DNA of 64,000 nt from Rhizobium sp. AQ_MP (GTDB lineage: Bacteria; Pseudomonadota; Alphaproteobacteria; Rhizobiales; Rhizobiaceae), in NCBI RefSeq assembly GCF_014237835.1, contig NZ_JACJVI010000001.1, forward strand, positions 62,001 through 126,000. The letters run 5' to 3'. Shown here piece after piece: positions 53,565 to 61,277 of the stretch (positions within the stretch are counted from its first letter, which is position 1; the number at the start of each line of letters is the position of its first letter). The translations under genes were made by a program, and so were the position numbers. Below the pieces are notes generated by a model. The model saw only the letters and a program-made list of their open reading frames with translations. It was not told the DNA's origin and did not search any database.

Positions 53565-54956
53565 ATGGCCCCGTTCCAGTATATCGAAAGACCATCGCCC
53601 TTCAGCACCAAGGGCGGCAAATCGCTGCCGGTCTTTGCGGTCACCCCGGCCCATGTCGAGACAGGGACGCTGGAACCGCTGGCACTGGACTGGGCAAAGA
53701 AAGCCGGCTTCAAGGCAGAGGCCGGCTCGGTCCTGCTGATCCCGACGGCCGATGGCCATGTCGGCGGCGCCCTCTTCGGCCTTGGCTCCAACCCCTCCGA
53801 AAACCCCTATCTGACCGGCAAGCTCGCGCGCGCTCTGCCGGCCGGCGAATGGCACATCGAGACCGCACCCCTGACCGCCAACCGCCTGCTGCTCGGTTAT
53901 GGTCTAGGCGCCTACAGCTTCGACCGCTACCGATCCGAACGCGTCACCGAACCGCGCCTGCTGATCCCGCAGGATGCCGATGCCGCTGATATCAAGCGCC
54001 AGATCGCTGGCGTCTATCTCGCCCGTGACCTGATCAACACGCCCGCCAACGACATGAGCCCGGCCGATATCGAAGCCGCCGTCCGTCGTCTCGCCGAGCA
54101 CTACAAGGCGGAAGTCTCCGTCATCACCGGCGATGAACTGATCGAGAAGAATTTCCCCCTCGTTCATGCCGTCGGCCGCGCCTCCACGATCGCTCCGCGC
54201 CTCATTGAGATGCGCTGGGGCAAGAAGGGCCACCGCAAGGTCACCCTTGTCGGCAAGGGCGTGAGCTTCGACACCGGCGGCCTCGACATCAAGCCGGCTT
54301 CCTCCATGCTGCTGATGAAGAAGGATATGGGCGGCGCGGCGAATGTTCTCGGCCTTGCGCTGATGATCATGGATGCCAAGCTCAAGGTCGACCTGCACGT
54401 CGTCATCCCCGCCGTCGAAAACGCCATCGCCGGCAATGCCTTCCGCCCCGGCGACGTTTACAGGAGCCGCAAGGGCCTGACCGTCCAGATCGACAACACC
54501 GATGCCGAGGGACGGCTGATCCTCGCAGATGCACTGACTTACGCAGATGCCGAGGAGCCGGAACTCCTGATCGACATGGCAACGCTGACCGGTGCCGCTC
54601 GTGTCGCCCTCGGCCCGGATGTGCCGCCCTTCTTCACCGATGACGAAGACCTCGCCCATTCAATTGCCGAGGCGAGCCTGGAAGTCGATGACCCGCTCTG
54701 GCGCCTGCCCCTGCACAAGGGCTATGAGCGCATGCTGAAGGCCCAGATCGCCGACCTCACAAACGCCCCATCCGGCGGCATGGCCGGTGCGATCACCGCA
54801 GCCCTCTTCCTCAAGCGCTTCGTCTCGCCGAAACGCCGCTGGGCGCATTTCGATATCTTCGGCTGGTCCCAGACCGAGCGCGCCCACTCGCCCGTCGGCG
54901 GCGAAGCCCAGGCCATTCGCGCTCTCTACCGTTATCTGGAGTCCGGTGCCGACTGA
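53565..54956 (+). CDS. M17 leucyl aminopeptidase-family protein
   Basis: A 463-aa M17 di-zinc aminopeptidase. The catalytic core is intact: VTLVGKGVSFDTGGLDIKPA (Lys, Asp), KKDMGGAANVLG, NTDAEGRLILADALTYA (Asp, Glu, Arg) and MATLTGAARVALG. The N-terminal domain is shorter than in PepA and fits the PepB-like alphaproteobacterial subgroup. It hydrolyses N-terminal residues in the cytoplasm. It is followed by a MarR-like and an NlpC/P60 gene in the same direction. Confidence 0.95.
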   Translation: MAPFQYIERPSPFSTKGGKSLPVFAVTPAHVETGTLEPLALDWAKKAGFKAEAGSVLLIPTADGHVGGALFGLGSNPSENPYLTGKLARALPAGEWHIETAPLTANRLLLGYGLGAYSFDRYRSERVTEPRLLIPQDADAADIKRQIAGVYLARDLINTPANDMSPADIEAAVRRLAEHYKAEVSVITGDELIEKNFPLVHAVGRASTIAPRLIEMRWGKKGHRKVTLVGKGVSFDTGGLDIKPASSMLLMKKDMGGAANVLGLALMIMDAKLKVDLHVVIPAVENAIAGNAFRPGDVYRSRKGLTVQIDNTDAEGRLILADALTYADAEEPELLIDMATLTGAARVALGPDVPPFFTDDEDLAHSIAEASLEVDDPLWRLPLHKGYERMLKAQIADLTNAPSGGMAGAITAALFLKRFVSPKRRWAHFDIFGWSQTERAHSPVGGEAQAIRALYRYLESGAD

Positions 54957-55048
54957 GATGATTGAGAGGCCCTTGCCAGATCGTTCCATTGCCGGAATGA
55001 TGCGGGCGAGGGGTTTTTCCGCCCCGCAGGATGACGAGGGGAGGGGCC

Positions 55049-55396
55049 ATGGGCCTCGAAATGACGGCAACCCAGGCGCTCGGCCTGTGGCACAGGGTAA
55101 CGCTTGATCAGGTCCTCAAGGATGGACATGATCTCACCATGCGCCAGCTCGCCGTCCTGCTCGAGATCTATCTCGTGCCCCCGCCGCATACCGTGCGCGG
55201 CCTGGCTGCAACCCTCAACGTCACCAAGCCCGTCATCACCCGCGCGCTCGATACGCTCGGCGAAATGGGCCTGGTGGACCGTGTTCGCGACGACCTCGAT
55301 CGCCGCAGCGTCATCGTCAAGCGCACCGTCAGCGGTGCGCTCTATCTCGAAAAATTCGGCGATAACATCATCGCCAGGGGCCGATCGCTCGGCTGA
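55049..55396 (+). CDS. Short MarR-family regulator
   Basis: A 115-aa winged-helix protein. LTMRQLAVLLEIYLVPPPHT, VRGLAATLNVTKPVITRALD and TLGEMGLVDRVRDDLDRRSV, with IVKRTVSGALYLEKF, form the MarR recognition helix and beta-wing. The N- and C-terminal dimer helices are much reduced compared with full-length MarR. GAGGGGAGGGG precedes ATG 55049. The NlpC/P60 gene starts 13 bases after its stop. Confidence 0.87.
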   Translation: MGLEMTATQALGLWHRVTLDQVLKDGHDLTMRQLAVLLEIYLVPPPHTVRGLAATLNVTKPVITRALDTLGEMGLVDRVRDDLDRRSVIVKRTVSGALYLEKFGDNIIARGRSLG

Positions 55397-55409
55397 CGGA
55401 GAATTCTTC

Positions 55410-56264
55410 ATGCTCGACCGGCGCCTCCACGCCTTCCGTCCGGATCTTGCCGACATCGCCCTTGAGGGTCAGGTCGAGGCCGATCGGTTCGTCTCCCCCG
55501 AACCGGCAATGATCACCGTGCCGGTCGTCGCGCTCCGCCCGAAACCGGATCCCATGGTCGGCATCGACACCGAGCTGCTGATCGGGGAAGAGGTCCGCGT
55601 TTTCGAACGCAGACAAGGCTGGGCCTGGGTCCAGGCCGTCGACGATGCCTATGTCGGCTATCTGCCGGAAGAGGCGCTCGGACCCGTTGTCGCCCCGACC
55701 CATATCGTCACGGCACCCCGCACCTTCGTCTATTCCGGGCCCGATCTCCGCTTTCCCACCCGCATGGCCCTGTCGATCGGAAGCCGGCTAACGGTCGTCG
55801 GAGAGGCGGAGACCCGCGGCACCCGCTATCTCCTGCTGTCGGATGGCGGCGCCCTCGTCGCCCGCCATCTTCGCCCGATCGCGGATCCGCCGGCGCCGGA
55901 TTATGTCGGCGTTGCCGCCCTTTTCCTCGAAACGCCCTATCTTTGGGGCGGCAAATCCGGCTTCGGCATCGATTGCTCGGGCCTCGTCCAGCTCGCCATG
56001 CGCCTTGCCGGCCAGAAAGCCCCGCGCGACAGCGACATGCAGGCAAAGGACCTTGGCACACCGATCGAACGGCCGGAGCTGAAGCGCGGCGATCTCGTCT
56101 TCTGGAAGGGCCATGTGGCGATCATGGAAGACGAGACGACCATGATCCACGCCAACGGCAACACCATGTCCGTGGCGCGGGAAACGCTGGAAGCCGCCAT
56201 AGAACGCATCGGCTGGCTCTACGGCACCCCGACCGGCTACCGTCGCCCTGTCGCCGAAACGTGA
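55410..56264 (+). CDS. NlpC/P60-family cell-wall peptidase
   Basis: A 284-aa protein with two SH3-like regions (residues about 40-155: GIDTELLIGEEVRVFERRQG and TRMALSIGSRLTVVGEAETR) and a C-terminal NlpC/P60 cysteine peptidase domain. The catalytic Cys is in GKSGFGIDCSGLVQLAMRLA, the His in FWKGHVAIMED and the third polar residue in MIHANGNTMSV. It cleaves peptide cross-links of peptidoglycan or recycles muropeptides. No signal peptide is seen, which hints at a cytoplasmic recycling role like YkfC. Confidence 0.93.
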   Translation: MLDRRLHAFRPDLADIALEGQVEADRFVSPEPAMITVPVVALRPKPDPMVGIDTELLIGEEVRVFERRQGWAWVQAVDDAYVGYLPEEALGPVVAPTHIVTAPRTFVYSGPDLRFPTRMALSIGSRLTVVGEAETRGTRYLLLSDGGALVARHLRPIADPPAPDYVGVAALFLETPYLWGGKSGFGIDCSGLVQLAMRLAGQKAPRDSDMQAKDLGTPIERPELKRGDLVFWKGHVAIMEDETTMIHANGNTMSVARETLEAAIERIGWLYGTPTGYRRPVAET

Positions 56265-56335
56265 TGATACCGGGCTTGGTGGCAGCGGACGGAATGCTTA
56301 TATCGACGTCGATACTGCTGACGAGATGATTGCCC

Positions 56336-56707
56336 ATGCTGCCTTTGTGCCGAAATCCTCATGTATCCCGCAAGCGCCTTTTGTTTCCCGTGGCCTTGCT
56401 GCTCGCAGCGCTCGTGTCGCCTGTCCAGGCAGCCGAGGGTATCGCCTGGGGCCGGGCAGGCCAGGAAAGCTTCAAGGACCTGCCGGGCGTCAAGCCGCAG
56501 GACCCGGCAAACCAGTTCGGCGACAACCTCAGCTGCGAAACGCGCACCGTCTTTCCCGACCGCCGCTTCGGACGCTATGAGCTGCGTGATTCTCTTCCCT
56601 ACACGGTCTACCGCTGCGAAAAGAACGGCATCGTCTACGAGGGAACCCAGCCGCCCCGCACCGGCCGCATGTGGTATCCGGGCGTCAATCCGCGCGTCAT
56701 CGACTGA
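56336..56707 (+). CDS. Secreted hypothetical protein
   Basis: A 123-aa protein with a signal peptide (KRLLFPVALLLAALVSPVQA, cleaved near residue 33) and a mature part with two cysteines (NLSCETRTVFPDRRFGRYEL and YTVYRCEKNGIVYEGTQPPR) that could pair. No family is recognised. ATG 56336 is used because it gives a clean signal peptide; a TTG at 56330 is in frame. It stands after the NlpC/P60 gene and may be co-transcribed. Confidence 0.72.
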   Translation: MLPLCRNPHVSRKRLLFPVALLLAALVSPVQAAEGIAWGRAGQESFKDLPGVKPQDPANQFGDNLSCETRTVFPDRRFGRYELRDSLPYTVYRCEKNGIVYEGTQPPRTGRMWYPGVNPRVID

Positions 56708-56730
56708 CGGGATAGTCCGGGACTGCGGCG

Positions 56731-56949
56731 TCAGCCGTCATCCTGGCCCAGCAGGCCGTCGAAGACTTCGAGAAGCGCTTCGCTGATCGCCCCACCGAGT
56801 TTGTGGCCGGCTTCGCGCAGGGCCTCTTCGTCCATGTCTCGGGCAGCCAGTGCCAGCGCCGTACCCTCCTGCGACACGATTTCCTTGGCCCGTTCGATGG
56901 CCCAGAGCGCGAAATCGCTGCGGCTTTCGATTGCGACGGTCTCGTCCAT
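56731..56949 (-). CDS. Small acidic helical protein
   Basis: A 72-aa protein starting MDETVAIESRSDFALWAIER; helical and acidic, ending ALLEVFDGLLGQDDG. AAGGA lies just before ATG 56949. The frame is open upstream across the tRNA-Leu terminator, but nothing there looks coding. No family is recognised. Confidence 0.62.
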   Translation of the reverse strand: MDETVAIESRSDFALWAIERAKEIVSQEGTALALAARDMDEEALREAGHKLGGAISEALLEVFDGLLGQDDG

Positions 56950-57035
56950 GATCTGTCCTTCTCGTCTGTTCGAGGTGCTGGAGAGTGGGAAGCGCGGCCG
57001 ACCGCATCGCGGCACGACGCCCTGTGTCAGGGCAA

Positions 57036-57065
57036 GAAAAAAGCCCGGCGAACCGGGCTTTTTCT
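57036..57065. terminator. Bidirectional intrinsic terminator
   Basis: AAGCCCGG (57041-57048), CGAA loop, CCGGGCTT (57053-57060), with A-run on the left (57037-57042) and T-run on the right (57059-57063). It ends tRNA-Leu transcription on the - strand, 49 bases after the tRNA, and could also stop + strand transcription. Confidence 0.88.
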
Positions 57066-57108
57066 GCTGTTTGAGGACCGCATAAACTGCTGATCTCAAA
57101 TCGGAATT

Positions 57109-57193
57109 TGGTGCCCAGAAGAGGACTCGAACCTCCACGCCTCGCGGCACAGGTACCTGAAACCTGCGCGTCTACCAATTCCGCCATCTGGGC
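57109..57193 (-). tRNA. tRNA-Leu (CAG)
   Basis: An 85-nt class II tRNA with encoded CCA, read on the - strand. Acceptor GCCCAGA pairs with TCTGGGC, the D-arm has GGCGGAATTGGTAGAC, and the anticodon stem-loop CAGGT-TTCAGGT-ACCTG gives anticodon CAG (reads CUG). A long variable arm (TGCCGCGAGGCG) and the T-arm GGTTCGAGTCC complete it. Confidence 0.96.
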
Positions 57194-57446
57194 GACGAGG
57201 AGCCGTGTAAAGGCACTGCTCCGGCCTGTCAACCGGCATTTTGAAGTTTTCATGTCGACGCCGAAAAACCGTTCCGCGGAAAGCAGGCGCCCTCAGTCTC
57301 CGAGCCATATCCGCCAGGCGCCATCCAGGAATATGCAGGCGACCGACCGATGACGCCGTCGTGAAAAAGCCGTGATCGAAACGCTCTACTTCTCGGTCGG
57401 TGCGCCTTGATCTCGGGCGTGTCGGGACGAAAAACAGGATGACGCG

Positions 57447-57890
57447 ATGACGATTCGATCTGCTTGCCTGGCCTTGGCATTGGCCGGTGCCCAGTTCATG
57501 ACCCAGGCGGCGGAGGCCGCCATGCCCATGCCGGCGCAGCAATCCCTCGCACGACACTCCGATGTCGAACGGGTTGATCTCGTCTGCGACTTCTCCGGCT
57601 GCTACGAAACCTGGGATCGTCCGCCGCCGCCGGACTATGATCCGCCATCGGTCTATGACGAGCCGCCGGTTTACCGCCCGCGCCCGCGCCCACCCGTCTA
57701 TGACGAACCGGTCTACCGTCCACGGCCCCGCCCGCCAGTCTATGCCGACCCGGGCTATCGCCCGCCACGCCGGTCCTGGGAGCGGCACGTCGACTGGTGC
57801 CTTGATCGCTACCGGTCCTATAGCCCGCGTACCAACCAGTTCCTCTCCTCGAGTGGTTACTACAAGGTCTGCCGGTCGCCGTTTTATTGA
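57447..57890 (+). CDS. BA14K-family secreted protein with Pro/Tyr repeats
   Basis: A 147-aa secreted protein: signal peptide (ACLALALAGAQFMTQAAEAA), a short N-terminal part with two cysteines (DLVCDFSGCYETWD), about ten proline-rich units of the VYRPRPRPP / VYDEP type (about residues 60-110), and a C-terminal BA14K signature (HVDWCLDRYRSYSPRTNQFL...YYKVCRSPFY). BA14K proteins are immunoreactive or surface proteins of Brucella and rhizobia; the function is not settled. AGGATG precedes ATG 57447. Confidence 0.88.
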   Translation: MTIRSACLALALAGAQFMTQAAEAAMPMPAQQSLARHSDVERVDLVCDFSGCYETWDRPPPPDYDPPSVYDEPPVYRPRPRPPVYDEPVYRPRPRPPVYADPGYRPPRRSWERHVDWCLDRYRSYSPRTNQFLSSSGYYKVCRSPFY

Positions 57891-57933
57891 GCGACCCAAG
57901 CTTTGAGGCGGCCTCCGGGCCGCCTGTTTCCCA

Positions 57934-58236
57934 TCAACTGTCGAGACCTTCGTTTGCGCTTGCGCGGTCGACATGGCCGAGATCGCGCTCGGGGTCGATT
58001 GCGTCCCTGACCTTTTGCTTGAGCTCCTTCGGCCCCGGAAAGCCGCCATCGCGCTTGCGTTCCCAGATCAGTTCGTCGTTCAGCCGGATCTCGAAGATCC
58101 CGCCTGTCCCCGGTATGAGCGCCACCTCGCCGAGGTCGTCGGCGAAGGTGTGCAGCAGTTCCTGCGCCATCCATCCGGACCGGAGAAGCCAGTTGCACTG
58201 GGTGCAATAGGTGATCGATAGCCTGGGCTTGCTCAT
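57934..58236 (-). CDS. SelW-like Rdx family protein
   Basis: A 100-aa thioredoxin-like Rdx protein. The redox motif CTQC (C11, C14) comes after LSITY; the GGIFEIRLNDELIWERKRDG and FPGPKELKQKVRDAI segments are typical of the SelT/SelW/SelH superfamily. Both positions are Cys, so no selenocysteine is needed. ATG 58236 (AGGATG upstream) is preferred over ATG 58245. Confidence 0.93.
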   Translation of the reverse strand: MSKPRLSITYCTQCNWLLRSGWMAQELLHTFADDLGEVALIPGTGGIFEIRLNDELIWERKRDGGFPGPKELKQKVRDAIDPERDLGHVDRASANEGLDS

Positions 58237-58467
58237 GCTTGTCATCCTCGTTTTGCAGATTCGATTCCCGCAATTTCCCCCTGTCTATCGCCTCCGCATC
58301 GAGCCCGTCGAGACCCGGGCGGCGACTGTCCGTCGTCATTCCCCTTGCACTTGCAACCGAGCGTCCCGGCTTGCCGAGAAGGTGCCGTTGCAGCGCCCTC
58401 CCGTCTTGCGACAAGGGCGCACTCATGCTTTCTCTAGGGCACCCCGCCTCAGAGATCCGATTCCCCC

Positions 58468-59172
58468 ATGCGCGTCGCCATTGTTGAGAACACCAGAGTC
58501 ACCGAAGCCGGTCAGGTCGGCATTGCGCTTGCAGAGGCCGGCGCGAAGACTATCACCTTCAGCCCCTATGCCGGCGAAGCCCTGCCCAATTTCGAGGCCC
58601 ATGACGCTCTCGTCGTCTTCGGCGGGGAGCAGAGCGCCCGCGATGACGACAGACATCCATACTTGCCGGAGTTGGCAAAGCTGATGCGCCGTTTCGGTGA
58701 CAGCGGCAAGGCGGTGCTAGGCATCTGCCTCGGCAGCCAGTTGCTCGCCCGTGCCTATGGCGGAGAAAACCTCATTGGTGCTGCTCCCGAATTCGGCTGG
58801 CATACCATTGGCCGCACCGAAGCTGGCGGGGTAGACCCGGTCCTTGCGGCCATGCCTGATCGTTTCCTGTCCTTCCAGTGGCATGACGACACCTTCACCC
58901 TGCCGCGAGGGGCGACCCACCTTGCCGAAAACGCCGCCGCCCGCCACCAGGCCTTCCGCATGGGCCGCGCGGCCTATGGATTCCAGTTCCATTTCGAGGC
59001 CAATCGCGACGTCGTGCGCAACTGGATGACGCATTTCCCCGAAGTCATCGAGAGCAAGGAGCCGGGCTGGCTTTCCCGCCATGCGGAGCTCGAGCCGACC
59101 GATGGCGCCCTCTCGGACGAGGCGGGACTGGCGATTGCCCGCGCCTGGGTTCGCCAGATCAATCCAGCCTGA
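58468..59172 (+). CDS. Class I glutamine amidotransferase-like protein
   Basis: A 234-aa protein with the class I (GATase1) triad: nucleophile C87 in GICLGSQLLA, and H175/E177 in FQFHFE. It is a stand-alone amidase-like protein, similar to GuaA N-terminal domain homologues (YfeJ type), which may use glutamine or gamma-glutamyl compounds. The start MRVAIVENTRVTEAG at ATG 58468 is well placed. No partner synthetase is nearby. Confidence 0.9.
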   Translation: MRVAIVENTRVTEAGQVGIALAEAGAKTITFSPYAGEALPNFEAHDALVVFGGEQSARDDDRHPYLPELAKLMRRFGDSGKAVLGICLGSQLLARAYGGENLIGAAPEFGWHTIGRTEAGGVDPVLAAMPDRFLSFQWHDDTFTLPRGATHLAENAAARHQAFRMGRAAYGFQFHFEANRDVVRNWMTHFPEVIESKEPGWLSRHAELEPTDGALSDEAGLAIARAWVRQINPA

Positions 59173-59271
59173 CTGCCGACGCGCGCTCGATGCAGAACTG
59201 GCTTGACCGAAATCAAGCTGCCAGTCCGATCCGGATGTTATCTCGGGCGTCATGATATCGGAGTATCCCGC

Positions 59272-59865
59272 TTGTCCTGGTCCGCCTTTGCCCTCGCCGT
59301 TCTTCTCCTGCTCTTGACGCCCGGCCCGACAAACACGCTGCTCGCCGTCTCCGGCGCGACGCGGGGCCTGAAGGCTTCCCTGCCGCTGATCGGCGCTGAA
59401 CTCGGCGGCTATCTCACCACCATTCTGCCGCTTGTATTTCTCGCCGCGCCGCTGCTGGCCGATCAGCCGCTGGCAGCGCTGTTGGTCAAGCTGGCCTCGA
59501 CGCTCTGGGTTCTGCTGCTGGCGGCCCGTCTCTGGACCCGCCCACCCTCGGCGAGCAGGCCGGGCGCCGTCACGGTTGCCAGTGTCTACTGCACCACCGT
59601 GCTCAATCCCAAGGCTCTCATCATTGGCCTCGCCCTGATGCCTGCGGCCTCGCTGGCCTCACTGGAAACGCTGCTTCAGCCTCTGCCTTACATCGGCGTG
59701 TTTTGCCTGACGGTGGTCTGTGTCGCCACCTGCTGGTTGATTGCCGGCGCCGCCATCCTGCGTCGTGTCGCAACCACAAGTCCGCTGCTTTTCGGACGGG
59801 TCGCCGCAAGCTTCCTCGTGGTCTTTGCCATCAGCCTTGCGGGCCGCGCCATCGGCTGGATTTGA
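59272..59865 (+). CDS. LysE/RhtB-type exporter-like membrane protein
   Basis: A 197-aa polytopic protein resembling LysE/RhtB amino-acid exporters. LLLLLTPGPTNTLLAVSGA carries the family TPGPxNxL motif, followed by GLKASLPLIGAELGGYLTTI; five or six helices are seen. TTG 59272 is chosen because GGAG is about 8 bases upstream and the protein then begins at the first helix; a longer frame to 59203 has no ribosome site. The exported compound cannot be predicted. Confidence 0.85.
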   Translation: MSWSAFALAVLLLLLTPGPTNTLLAVSGATRGLKASLPLIGAELGGYLTTILPLVFLAAPLLADQPLAALLVKLASTLWVLLLAARLWTRPPSASRPGAVTVASVYCTTVLNPKALIIGLALMPAASLASLETLLQPLPYIGVFCLTVVCVATCWLIAGAAILRRVATTSPLLFGRVAASFLVVFAISLAGRAIGWI

Positions 59866-59963
59866 TCTTCCGTCATCGCCTGCCCCCTTGCGACTGTTCC
59901 GTCACCGTGCTTAATCGGCATTCAATCGATTGAGATGGCTTCAGAAACCTGTGGGAGGGGGAC

Positions 59964-61277
59964 ATGAAAGCAGTGGGGAAGCGCCTGATGGCGCTCTGCT
60001 TCATCATGCTGGCGCTGGCGCTCCAGCCGGCTTACGCATCGACGGTCGGGGCCGACAAGGTCATGCGCGACTGGTATCGCCTGATCCTGGAACTCGTCCG
60101 CCACACGCCGACCTATTCGCCTCCGGTTGCAAGCCGCGCCTTTGGTTATCTCGGGGTCACGGCTTACGAGGCGCTCGCTTCCGGTGATCGCAGCATGACC
60201 TCGCTCGCCGGGCAGTTGAATGGCCTCACGCCGGTGCGGCAGCGCCAGGGAGGCATGGCCTATGACGAGGCCGTTGTCATGCAGGCCGCACTGTCATCCG
60301 CTGCCCGCGAGTTCTTCGGCAATACCGGCCCGACCGGACAGCGCGCGCTGAATCGCATGACCGAGAAGCTCTCCGCCGAAGTCTCGGCCGGTCTGGCCCC
60401 AGATCTCGTCGCCCGCAGCCACGCCTATGGCGAGAGCATCTCCGCGCATATTCTCGCCTGGTCACTGCAGGATGGCGGGGCCAAGGTCGAGAACATGGGC
60501 TTTCCGCTCGAGTTTGCGCTTGGCAGTCGGCCGGAGAGCTGGGTGCCGACCAGCCTGATCAACCAGCAGCAGCTGCCGCTCCTGCCCAAATGGGGCGAGA
60601 ACCGGCCCTTCGCCATGCCGACTGGCAATGCCTGCCCGCTGCCGCCGCCGCCCGCCTATAGCGAGGAAAAGGGCTCGGACTTCTACAAGGAAGCTCTCGA
60701 AGTCTACGAGACCGTCAAGAACCTCACCCCCGAGCAGCGCGCCATTGCCCGCTTCTGGTCGGATGATCCCATGCTCTCGCCCACCCCGCCCGGCCACTGG
60801 ATCGTCATCGCGCTGAAGGTGCTCGATGAGCGCAAGGCAAGTGCGGCCGAACACGCCGACCTCCTGGCCCGTCTCGGCATCACGCTTGCCGATGCCTTCA
60901 TCGGCTGCTGGCATTCGAAGTTCGAATACGATCTGCTGCGCCCGGTCACTTATATCAAGCGCGTCATCGACCCGAAATGGGAGCCGGTGCTGATCACCCC
61001 GCCCTTCCCGGAATATCCCTCCGGCCATTCCACCCAGTCGGGAGCGGCGGCGACCGTTCTGACCGCCTTCTTCGGCGAGAATTTTGCCTTCACCGACAGC
61101 ACCCATGAAAAGGACAAGCTGCCCAACCGCAGCTTCAAGAGCTTCTGGGATGCGGCCAACGAGGCCGGCATCTCCCGCCTCTATGGCGGCATCCATTTCC
61201 GTGCCGCCATCGAACGCGGCCTGGATCAGGGAAGGTGCATCGGCGAAAAGGCGGTTGCATTGAGGACACGCGGATGA
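59964..61277 (+). CDS. Vanadium-haloperoxidase-like PAP2-superfamily protein, exported
   Basis: A 437-aa protein with signal peptide (ALCFIMLALALQPAYA) and a haloperoxidase/PAP2 fold. The C-terminal site reads FPEYPSGHSTQSGAAATVLT (S-G-H) and GISRLYGGIHFRAAIERG (SR...H), i.e. the phosphate/vanadate ligands; YDLLRPVTYIKRVIDPKWEP upstream carries the RP element. Such enzymes oxidise halides with peroxide or act as phosphatases. It is coupled to the FG-GAP protein gene downstream by an ATGA overlap at 61274. Confidence 0.9.
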   Translation: MKAVGKRLMALCFIMLALALQPAYASTVGADKVMRDWYRLILELVRHTPTYSPPVASRAFGYLGVTAYEALASGDRSMTSLAGQLNGLTPVRQRQGGMAYDEAVVMQAALSSAAREFFGNTGPTGQRALNRMTEKLSAEVSAGLAPDLVARSHAYGESISAHILAWSLQDGGAKVENMGFPLEFALGSRPESWVPTSLINQQQLPLLPKWGENRPFAMPTGNACPLPPPPAYSEEKGSDFYKEALEVYETVKNLTPEQRAIARFWSDDPMLSPTPPGHWIVIALKVLDERKASAAEHADLLARLGITLADAFIGCWHSKFEYDLLRPVTYIKRVIDPKWEPVLITPPFPEYPSGHSTQSGAAATVLTAFFGENFAFTDSTHEKDKLPNRSFKSFWDAANEAGISRLYGGIHFRAAIERGLDQGRCIGEKAVALRTRG

